Source of the DNA: Neolentinus lepideus HHB14362 ss-1
Taxonomy: Eukaryota > Basidiomycota > Agaricomycetes > Gloeophyllales > Gloeophyllaceae
Assembly: GCA_001632425.1 (NCBI GenBank)
Contig: KV425551.1
Span: forward strand, 668,996 to 732,995
DNA length: 64,000 nt
Direction: 5' to 3'
In this document: positions 55,517 to 64,000 of the stretch, one piece after another
Position numbering within the stretch: position 1 is the stretch's first letter
How the letters are laid out: each line of letters begins with the position of its first letter
The notes under the pieces: model-generated
Told to the model about the DNA's origin: nothing
Seen by the model: the letters and a program-made list of their open reading frames with translations, nothing else
Database searches by the model: none
Position numbers and translations under genes: made by a program

Positions 55517-55936
55517 GCTTCATATACTTGCCGGTTCGCCTGGCAATATGAAGTCAGAAGCAGTTACTAGGTTTGCTATCGCTCTGGGGTTTCCCACGCA
55601 GGACTATCAGGCGTCTGTCCTCCTGGGATCGCAGAGCAGTTGACTTAGAAGGATGGCAGCAGTAAGGTCGAGTAATGCAGACGACAGAGAGCGGTAATCG
55701 ATGGAAAGGAAACAGAACAACACCCTTATAAAAACGTCGCTGACGCAGGTCGCAGCGAGGGCAGATTACATACGAGGCCAGAACGCTCACTCCAACACGG
55801 CCACAGGCGCGGGGCTCTGGGCACTGCTTCCGGCCCGGGTTCCCCAGATTTCTCCGCCTAATGTGTCCCGCCAGTCTCCGGTGTCTCCGGCAAATTCACT
55901 GCTGTCGGATCGGTCCAGCGCCTGCTGCATCACGCC
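55517..55936. promoter_or_regulatory. Divergent promoter PAL1 / sphingolipid desaturase
   Basis: 420 bp between divergent start codons. The plus-strand ORF 55701-56117 overlaps the desaturase in another frame and is not supported. Confidence 0.45.
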
Positions 55937-57744
55937 ATGGGTCGCCCTGCTACAGTATGGAAACGAGAGGATGTCGCTGCCCGCATCCTCGACGGTGAAA
56001 ACCTTCTCATCTGCCGCGGAAGGGTCTTACGAATTCCTAGCTCTTGGTTATCCGCACATCCCGGAGGTGCCTTGGCTATCCTTCACTTTATTGGCCGAGA
56101 TGCTACCGACGAGGTAGAGGCGTACCATTATGAGGATACCCTCAAGACCATGGAGCGATATACGGTGGGCACCGTTGAGGTTGGCGAAGAGGGCTGGGAA
56201 CCCCTAATGCCCCCTGTCATGGTCGGGTGGGTTCGGAGAGTTGGGAGCGACGGAAAACTCGAATGGTTCAACGAGGCTACCGCAGTTCGCAGTACTGAAA
56301 ATACCGAGTTTTCTCCATCGTCTCAAATTCTGCTGGTTGAGAAAAGTGCTACTGACAAGGATCAGGCCCCAACCCTATCCACTATTTCGCCCCCTCCTAC
56401 GCCTCTCTGCCCGAAGCTGCAAGCTAGACATTCTGCAGCCTATAAGGAGCTCCACCAACGCATTGTAGATGCTGGTCTCTACAAGACGCCGTTCATATCC
56501 GGCTATGGCCCTGAGTTCCTCCGGTATATCCTCTTTGCAACTTTATCAGCAATCGCCTACAAGCACAACTGGCTTACAATAAGCGCAGTCTTCATTGGCT
56601 TGTTCTGGCACCAATTGACTTTCTTCGCTCATGATCTTGGTCACACCGGTGTCACTCATATCTGGTTCTGGGACCGCATCATTGCTATCTTCATCGCGGA
56701 CTTCTGCGGTGGGCTGAGTATTGGTTGGTGGGTCGATGTTCGTGTCGCGTTATTAAGTCGTAGTAGCATCATTCTCATGTCATTCCTCTCCAGAACCATA
56801 ATATACATCATTGTGAGTTGAAGCTGTTCCTCATTGAGCGAGTGCAGATACTGATATGAGTGAACGGAAGTGGTAACCAACCATCCGTCACAGTAAGTAT
56901 ACTGACCATAATGAACGTGCACAATTTGAGACATCGTCCAGTGATCCGGATATCCAGCATCTGCCGTTCTTCGCATGTTCACCTGCCTTCTTGAACAATC
57001 TATACTCCTCCTACTACAAATTCGTTTTCCCGATGGACTTTCTTGCCCGGCTTGTGATTCCCTTCCAGCATAAGCTCTTCTATCTAATTATGAGCCTTGC
57101 ACGCTTCAACTTATACCGCCTTTCGTATACTTTTTTGTGGAAGCAAAGGAATAACAAGAAGCGGGTGAGAGGAGGTCTGATGACCTGGCGGCTCGAGATT
57201 ATCGGGATGTGCGTATTTTGGTGGTGGTTCAGTCGGGTCTTGATCGGCTGTGGGACGTGGAAGAAGGCATTGTGGTACTTGCTGGTCAGTAACGTTGTGG
57301 CCAGTCCGCTCCATGTTCAGGTATATATGTGCAACCTTCTTCCTATACCGGTGCACCGACGTGAACTTCTCTCTCTAGATTGTCTTGTCCCACTACTCCC
57401 GGTCCACAGCCGACGTAGGGCTTGTGGAGTCCTTCGCTCATCGCCAACTGCGCACGACTACAGATGTCATCTGCCCAGAATCCATTGGCTGGATCCACGG
57501 AGGTCTGCATCTCCAAGTCACACACCACCTCTTTCCGCGTTTACCGCGTCATAACCTCAAGAAAGCGAGCGTGCTGGTGAAGGACTTCGCCAGCGAACAG
57601 GGCTTGGAGTACGCCGAATTTGGGTTTGTAGAGGGGAACAATGAAGTCACAGGGGCATTGAAGAACGTAGCCGATCAGTTCAAAATCATTGGCATGGTGG
57701 CTGAAGGCGAGATCAGGGAGGCGATGGAGGCGAGGAAGATTTGA
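55937..57744 (+). CDS. Delta-8 sphingolipid desaturase with N-terminal cytochrome b5
   Basis: An ER membrane enzyme that puts a double bond at C8 of the sphingoid base. Exons 55937-56737, 56794-56812, 56871-56892, 56942-57320 and 57379-57744 give 528 residues. The cytochrome b5 part has SSWLSAHPGGALAILHFIG (haem HPGG) and VEAYHYEDTL. Histidine boxes are HDLGH, HNIHH and a third box QVTHH with Gln replacing the first His, typical of b5-fusion desaturases. Membrane helices are near LRYILFATLSAIAYKH and LEIIGMCVFWWWFSRVL. The second box HNIHHLVTNHPSHDPDIQH is built across 19- and 22-nt exons. A delta-6-type fatty acid desaturase is a less likely alternative. Confidence 0.9.
56794..56892 (+). other. 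Micro-exons of 19 and 22 nt encoding the second histidine box
   Basis: Exons 56794-56812 and 56871-56892 are separated by a 58-nt intron and bounded by introns 56738-56793 and 56893-56941. Both are needed for HNIHHLVTNHPSH. Confidence 0.88.
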
Positions 57745-58020
57745 TATCATCTCGACGTTCAAAGTCGCAGGGCTAAGAACTCACGGACGTCGTATTGCTG
57801 ACTGGTGAGCACGCGTACAGGTGTACCTCACGACAGCAGACAGACACGTCTGCTCAAATTGGATACGTTTACGCATGAGAACCTCGAATAGCATAGCGAG
57901 CGGCATAGCATGATATATCATAGCCCCAAAACGACACGGCGTCCAGGCTTTTGGAGGATACATGAGAAAGCATGAATCAACAGGGCAAAGAGAAAGAAAG
58001 CGTGCACGTGAAATACAGGA

Positions 58021-58802
58021 TTACTTCTTCTTTGCTGCCTCCTCTTCCTCCTTCTATGTGGGCATGAGTCAAAGGTCCTCTGAAGGGTTGACAAGGACGC
58101 TCACCTTGGCTGCGTTGGCCTTACGTCTGCCCTCGTGTCTGTAGAGAGAGCGAACCTCGCGGAGAGTCTTGTAGGCCTCGAATTCACGCTCCTCCTCAGT
58201 GATTTGCCGGGGCGACTCGGGTTGGTAAGGGGAAGGAAGGGTAAGGGTAGCGCGGGTAGTGGGTGCCTTGAGGTCGTCACCCTACATCAAAATTCATCAG
58301 AGTCGAAATCCTGTCGTCGAAGCGAAAATACGTACAGTTGAGTCACCCTTCTTGGGCTTCTTAGAGTTCTTGGGGAAGACAATGAGTCTCTCCTTGTACG
58401 CCTGCAGCCGCTGGACGTTCAAGGCCTTGCCCTCCTCGCTCAAGTTTCTCCGTCGGTGGTCAACAACAATGCCAACACCGCGAGCTTCCTTGCGACCTAT
58501 ACCAGCCTCTTTCAGTTCAGCGAGAGTAAAGCCTCGGCCCTCGCGCAACTTCATGTTGTAGCGGACAGTCTGTCCACGGACGGCAGGCCGAAGAGGGGCC
58601 AGGGGACGGACACCGAGGGCGGCAGCCTTGGTCTTACGAGCATTGCGGCGGCGAAGCTTGCGGCCGGGTTGATTGAACCATGTTCGGACACGGCGCTGCC
58701 AGTCTTTCCTGAAGTGATTGCCGTGGAGAACTGGATACACTGTCAATACGCAAAAGTAACAGTAGACTGCGCTAACTAACCGGTGTTGTGTCGGAAACCC
58801 AT
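58021..58802 (-). CDS. RPL13: 60S ribosomal protein L13 (eL13)
   Basis: A cytosolic large-subunit protein. It starts [20 protein letters not shown] (first intron after the seventh codon) and continues [59 protein letters not shown] and [19 protein letters not shown]. After the next intron it has [20 protein letters not shown], ending EEEEAAKKK at 58021. The start codon at 58802 is supported by the conserved N-terminus. Confidence 0.96.
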
Positions 58803-59719
58803 GGTTTAGTCTGGCAAGGATGTGCGTTAGCTCCCTAGTGGAAGTTGCAGTTGAGAGACAAATGTGTAATGAAACTTCTCCACGATACATCCAAAGTGCA
58901 GCACGCCCATCCATCCCTTCCTCCATCGAAATCCCTCGAACTGCACATCAACCACTCGCCAACCAAGTCTTCCAGGACCATGCAAGTAGAATTTGAGTAT
59001 ACTCACCTTGAGGATGAATTTCTCTACCGTGCTTGCAGACTGGTTGGCTTTGCTGGTCTGTCCCACAACTGACAATTCGGGCTCACGTGGGAGCCACGTG
59101 CAAGCCATGTGTCGGAGCACCTCCATATCGGGCTCCTCGTTCCTTCCCTTGACGGCTCGACCCTGAATGCAAACGCTGTAAAGTGTCAACTCTGTTTCCG
59201 ATCTGCTGCCTGCTCAGTTAGCTCAGATGTATCATCAACTTAATTGGACTAGGTCGCGATTTCTCCGACCGTTTCACTCGTCGTTAGGCTCTTCAAGCTA
59301 AACTACCTCTCGTCACAAAGCAGGAATGATCTTCCGTGGATGATGGAGGACCTTGTCTCTCAATCGCCACTACTGATAGCGATGCTGGAGCAGAGTAAGA
59401 TTTTAGTTCCAGTGTGCTTCATTTCATCCATTGGCACAGGCGTTTGGCTCGCAATTAGTGCCTATTCCGGCTACATCTTCCGACATGCGTAACAAGCGCC
59501 TGCTGCAATATAATTTTTTATTGCCCGTCGGCCGCACACATAACGGCTTCCCACCCAAGTTGTCGCTCCAGCTTCGCGACCGACTTTCGCGGAGTGGACT
59601 TGATGGAAGCGAGCAACGTGTATCCAGATAACAGATAAATACGTCCTGGGTTCATCTGAGTGCACACTGTTCCAGCTACGAGTTCATAGGTCTGGGTCTC
59701 TTCCATCCTTTACTACGAA
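58803..59719. promoter_or_regulatory. Divergent region RPL13 / MetE-like copy 1
   Basis: 917 bp between divergent start codons. It includes paired CACGTG sites at 59084 and 59095. The minus-strand ORF over 58827-59189 is probably RPL13 5' sequence. Confidence 0.5.
59084..59100. promoter_or_regulatory. Two CACGTG boxes 11 bp apart
   Basis: CACGTG occurs at 59084-59089 and 59095-59100, start to start about one helical turn. CACGTG is the site of bHLH factors such as Cbf1, which in yeast controls methionine genes. The link to either neighbour is inferred. Confidence 0.4.
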
Positions 59720-61648
59720 ATGTCGAGGCGTCGAGTCAACCCTCCCTTCCGCGCAGAGCATGTTGGTTCCTTACTCCGTCCGTTCGAGTTATTCCAGAAA
59801 CGAAAACAGTTTGAGGCCGGCCAATGTTCCATCGAGGAATTAAAGGCTGCAGAAGACTCAGCCATCAAGGCTGTCGTGCAGATGCAGCAAGAGACCGGTA
59901 TCAAAGCAATCACCGACGGAGAAACACGACGGTAAATGCAATTTTGTCGTCTATACCCGGGTCGACAGAACCTCACGACTATCGCTCAAGAGGATTCTAT
60001 TTCGAAGGCGTATTCAATAAGCTAGAAGGGATGACATTTGTTCCGAATCGTGAGTCTCTTGTTCCAGATTCATGTCCTGTAAGCCTCGTAACCGCTGAGT
60101 AGGCCCTCTCACCGAATATAAGGTTCATGTCTCTTGCTATCGAGCAAGGTCAGTAGAGCTAACGCGCGGCACGTAGCCATACATCCCTTTCGTGGTACTA
60201 TTTTCAGCTATGGGTCTCAAAGAATTTCCAAGCATCTACTGCACGGTATTGACGTCTTTCATATATGTTGTGTTTGCTTCATCTCATAAGTCAAATTCTA
60301 GGGCAAGATTAAGCGTACAGAACCGTGGTACACTGAACAATTCATTGCTCTCAAGCATCTTGTTCCTCCAGAAGTAAGTCCTGTATCTCCATGAATTCAC
60401 CACTTTCCTATTTGTGCTGAGCATGTCTGGCCTCACAATAATCCTATGCATAGGATGTAAAAAATCTGAAAGTAACCATGTGTCCTCCCACTTGGTTCCA
60501 CCAGCGGCACGGATCCAAATTGACTTATGATCTATCTGTATATGAGAATGATGGTCTGGCGATACCCTTTATCCTCCCGTACCTCCTCTCAGCGAGTATC
60601 TCTCACAGACGAGTATTTCACCGACCTCGCAAAGGCCTATCAAGAAGAGATCCAAGATCTTTACGACCTCGGGTGCAGTAAGTCGTGCAGCTCTAGACGT
60701 TCGCGTTATATCCTGAACGGGAGGATCCCCGAATTCTGATCACCGTCTGTGTACACATAGGGAACATCCAATTTGACGATGCTACTTTCTGCTTCTTCTG
60801 CGATGAACGCATGGTCTCCGGTATGAAGGCTTTAGGAGACGATTATGAGACTTTGCTGGACACCTATGTCCGAGCTATCAACACTGCCGTTAAAGGACGG
60901 CCGGCCGATATGACAGTAGGCGTGCACATGTGTCGCGGTAACTTCACAGTGAGCATGAGCAAGTTATGCTCTTCGTCTTTCACAGTAACATCCGTGTTAG
61001 GGAGGCCTGCATTACGCCGAGGGTGGCTACGCTCGCATCGCTCAGAAAGTCTTCACTGAGCTTGATGTGGACTGCTTATATGTGCGGCCATCTTACTCCA
61101 TTCGATGATATATTCAAGCATTCTCACGGCAACTTGTCAACGCAGCTCGAATATGACACTCACCGTGCCGGTGACTTCCAACCTCTGAAATTCTTGCCTC
61201 TAGATAAAGTGGCCGTGCTTGGCCTCGTTACGACGAAAAGTTCAAAGGCATGTCTGCCGTGTTAATAATGTGACAAGTATCTCCAACTTTTGTTCCAGCT
61301 CGAGGATATCGAGACGCTGAAGGCACGCATCAACGAAGCGGCCGAGATCCTTTCAAAGGAAGGTATCCCCTCTCGTTCCAAGGAAGCCGCGCTAGATCAG
61401 TACGTTAATAGTTCCTGGGTCTCGCTAAGCTGTCTTGTCGTGTGATAACGGACCTCCGTTCCACTTCAGGTTATGTATCAGTCCGCAATGCGGTTTCGCT
61501 TCGGTATGGGAGGGAAATCCTCTCTCGGAACAGGTCAGGATTAGGTGACCTACTTTATGACGTTGCTGACTGGCTCTACTAGGACCAACGGGAGAAGCTG
61601 CGACTGGTGGTGGAGACTGCGAAGCAAGTATGGGGTGGAATGGTGTGA
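59720..61648 (+). CDS. UROD/MetE-like protein (cobalamin-independent Met synthase C-terminal type), copy 1
   Basis: A short relative of cobalamin-independent methionine synthase that keeps only the C-terminal catalytic barrel. It probably transfers a methyl group to a thiol, but the donor and acceptor are unknown. Thirteen exons from 59720-59931 to 61583-61648 give exactly 400 residues in frame. It starts MSRRRVNPPFRAEHVGSLLR. Zinc-site candidates are His and Cys in VGVHMCRGNF and Cys in LCISPQCGFAS. Other stretches are IKAITDGETRR, FYFEGVFNKLEGMTFVP, YFTDLAKAYQEEIQDLYDLG and IQFDDATFCFF. Intron 61248-61298 has a GC donor. It is followed by a second, related gene in the same direction. Confidence 0.9.
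61248..61298 (+). other. GC-AG intron in MetE-like copy 1 (GT in copy 2)
   Basis: After AGTTCAAAG the intron starts GCATGT and ends TTCCAG; the next exon gives LEDIETLKARI. In copy 2 the intron at the same place begins GTACGT, at about 63902. No GT donor nearby keeps the frame in copy 1. Confidence 0.85.
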
Positions 61649-62129
61649 ATTCCATCTGCTCCCGATATTATTGGACCCGGTGTTATTACCGATGTCCGGG
61701 ATGCTTTGCTTCTATATCATATATTCGTTCCTAAGAATCCTTGTATAGCCGTTTCCCGTCGGTCACGAGATATAAACATGGCTTGTGTGAAAACAATCGA
61801 GATTTGTGTGCTTCTTGCGTTCGTGTGTTGTAACAGTGACAACGATTGCCCTCCAAGAGCCTTGCAACGAAGTAACATCCAATGAATGCGTTGGCATTTC
61901 TATATAGCCGAAGTGGTGCGCCATCAGTCACGGGTGCATTCTTGCAATAACGGTACCTGACAATCCGAAGCATGTATATCAGCATCCCGAAGGTCAGCAG
62001 CTATGTACCCATGTTCTCTAGTAGGGCTGGACTGACTAACTTCGCAGACGTTGTCTGCTTTGTGTTTGGGAGTGCCCGGGTAGGTCCGGTTCCTTGAATA
62101 GTCGCCTTGGAAGTCACAAGTCCATCCCG

Positions 62130-62180
62130 CGAGTTGACCATGCGACCCGAGTTGACCTTGCATCCCGAGTTGCCTTGCTC
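62130..62180. repeat. 18-nt tandem repeat, about 2.8 copies
   Basis: CGAGTTGACCATGCGACC at 62130-62147 is followed by CGAGTTGACCTTGCATCC at 62148-62165 and a partial third copy to about 62180. Confidence 0.85.
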
Positions 62181-62297
62181 TGCTGACGGCATAAAAGTAG
62201 CCTATCGTCGGTCCCTCCGAAGGCAGAGTTAGCCCTGAGACCTCAGACGGTGGCGGCTCAGGTGGCCGAGCGGATCGGGAGGCTGCAGCCAGTCAGT

Positions 62298-62320
62298 ACA
62301 GTTCACCCATGGTGAACTGT
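62298..62320. repeat. Perfect 10-bp inverted repeat with 3-nt loop
   Basis: ACAGTTCACC, then CAT, then GGTGAACTGT. It lies 110 bp before the copy 2 start codon, next to the palindrome GGCTGCAGCC at 62281-62290. Confidence 0.9.
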
Positions 62321-62430
62321 TTATCCACACTAAATATTTAGATCGGGTACTTGCCTCTTGATGGGCTGATAAAACCTAGCGATATAAATCATCTGAATCT
62401 GAGCAACCCCACCCCCCCCCATTTCCAGCC

Positions 62431-64000
62431 ATGTCTCCCAGCTTGAAGCTTTCCCCCCCTTTCCGTGCTGACCACATTGGCTCGCTGAAGCGCCCTGCCG
62501 ATTTGTTGGCCAAACGGAGCGACTTAGATGCCGGAAAATGCACCGCCGAGGATCTGAAGCCTCTTGAGGACAAAGCAATTAATAAAATTGTGCAGATGCA
62601 AAGGGAGCTGGGTATCAAGTCCATTACCGATGGGGAATTCAGGAGGTAAGAGTCTCATGACATTGCATGACGTTCAGGAAGTCACTCATATCTTCTAGAC
62701 ACATGTTCTTCGACGGAGTATTTGACAACTTGGATGGAATGAAGTATCTTCCTGATGGTGTGTTCCTATCCGCAAACGTTTGTTGTGTTACGATCTCATC
62801 ACTTTCTCCCAGTGCCCTTGCATATGTTCATGGTAAAGTAATCGTTTCTCGTCCGTACTGTGTCTCCTCACATCAATATTGTAGGACTACGTCCCAGATA
62901 TCCCTGCCTTCAAGAAGTTGGTTGTTGGGAAGACAGGAAGTTCCTTCATCTGTGTCGTACGTGTGGTATCTCCGGCGAGCTTGAGTACATATTTGAATTC
63001 CTTCTTCGCAGGGTAAGTTGAAGCGAACGAGGCCCTTCTACAAAGATCAATTCGAATATTTGAAGTCAATTACGAAGCCCGAAGTAAGTCGGTATCGATG
63101 TATGACTAATTTGTTATTAATTATATGAATATTGTCCGATAATAGGAGCACAAGAACATTAAAATCACTGTTTGTGCGCCTGAGTGGTTCCACCTACGCC
63201 ATGGACCGTACGCCTATGACAAGAAAGTGTACGCCAATGACGGTGAGCCCGAAGTGGGTCGTGAGACAAGAATATGCTAACGGCTATAGACGAATACTTC
63301 GCCGACATTGCACAAGCTTACAGGGAGGAGATCCAGGACCTTTATTCTCGGGGTTGCCGTGAGTTTACGAACTCTAGTCGACTATAAGAGTTGTTCCCGA
63401 CGATAGTTCGTTTTCCCTCACAGGCAACCTGCAGTTCGATGATCCCCTCCTGGCCTACTTCTGTGCCGAATCCATGATCAAGGGAATGACGGAAGTCGGT
63501 GTTGATCATGAAGCACTCCTCAACACCTACGTGAAGGTGTACAACGACTGCTTACACGACCGGCCAGCGGACATGAACATTGGTCTGCACTTGTGCCGAG
63601 GCAACTTCAAGGCGAGTCAAGGCCTTGTGGAGGTTATTCATAGTAATTGCTGACCTCGGAATCAGGACGGCAGGCATTTCAGTGAGGGAGGTTATGACCG
63701 TATTGCTGTGAAGCTCTTCCACGAGATCGATGTCGACTGCTACTACGTGAGCTATCACCATAATTCTGTCTATGCGTGCGGATCCTAATAAGAAGATAGC
63801 TTGAATATGATACTGACCGTGCTGGGACTTTCGAGCCCCTGAAGCACCTGCCTAAGAACAAGGTCGTTGTTCTCGGTTTGATCACCTCCAAATTCCCCGA
63901 GGTACGTCCGGTCGATGATCAAACCATGGTTAATCCTTGACTTGTCGGTCTCTGTAGCTGGAGAACAAGGAGGAGCTCAAGAGGAAAGTGCATAGCGCGG
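62431..64000 (+). CDS. UROD/MetE-like protein, copy 2 (3' end beyond window)
   Basis: A tandem paralogue of the upstream gene with the same exon plan. It starts MSPSLKLSPPFRADHIGSLK and keeps IKSITDGEFRRH, MFFDGVFDNLDGMKYLP, DYVPDIPAFKKLVVGK, EYFADIAQAYREEIQDLYSR and the metal-site stretch IGLHLCRGNFKDGRHFSEGG. It runs off the window in an open exon with no disabling change seen. The two proteins differ at many positions, so the duplication is not recent. Function as for copy 1. Confidence 0.9.

Larger units (their letters stand above)
61649..62430. other. Region between the tandem MetE-like genes
   Basis: 782 bp holding the 3' flank of copy 1 and promoter of copy 2, with an 18-nt tandem repeat, a perfect inverted repeat and a run of nine C just before the copy 2 start codon. 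Confidence 0.6.

Noticed and set aside
58827..59189. 120-residue minus-strand ORF upstream of RPL13
   Set aside because: It opens without a convincing start, has no domain, and lies where the RPL13 5' UTR is expected.
62263..62273. tRNA-like box TGGCCGAGCGG, as in Leu/Ser tRNA
   Set aside because: No acceptor stem, anticodon arm or T-loop (GTTCRANNC) could be found in the right places around it.

Overview
This window is compact fungal nuclear DNA, most likely from an agaricomycete basidiomycete. About 30 protein genes fill 64 kb on both strands. Almost all are cut by many 48-72 nt GT-AG introns, and gaps between genes are usually a few hundred bases. The gene set is fungal: a Nox oxidase, a Bck1-type MAPKKK, septin, Pal1, bifunctional His7, cytochrome b5-fused sphingolipid desaturase, and a DIL/ankyrin protein. 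All identifications come from reading motifs by eye; no database search was run. For many genes I joined exons by hand and checked that total coding length divides by three.

Layout. 1-7.5 kb: 3' end of a Nox NADPH oxidase, a RecQ helicase, an epoxide hydrolase and an HSL-type alpha/beta hydrolase. 7.9-13.5 kb: mitochondrial m-AAA protease, complex I B14.7/NDUFA11-like subunit, and a WD40 protein that best matches EED/ESC of Polycomb repressive complex 2. 13.7-27.3 kb: DIL-ankyrin protein, CXXC zinc protein (DUF866/UPF0587), a micro-exon-rich IQ-motif protein, Bck1-like MAPKKK and Gid8. 27.3-30 kb: the main gene-poor stretch, AT-rich, with one decayed ORF. 30-43 kb: Rrp15, a Rap1-like BRCT/Myb protein, succinyl-CoA ligase alpha, Mtr10/transportin, Cdc3-type septin, mitoribosomal mS35/Rsm24. 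43-58.8 kb: flavin monooxygenase, uS9, mitochondrial uL4, His7, phosphoglycerate dehydrogenase, Rad51, Pal1, sphingolipid delta-8 desaturase, eL13. 59.7-64 kb: a tandem pair of short MetE-like (UROD/MetE) proteins, the second cut by the window end.

These are mostly housekeeping genes rather than a cluster or operon. Several pairs are divergent over short shared promoters (Rrp15/Rap1-like, His7/Ser33, uS9/uL4m, mS35/FMO). RecQ and RAD51 both carry ACGCGT (MCB-type) sites just upstream. I saw no CRISPR, prophage, tRNA, rRNA or intact transposon. The most unusual signal is in gene structure: exons of 5, 8, 10, 10, 13, 16, 19 and 22 nt, at least five introns that need a GC donor, and two stop-free in-phase introns.
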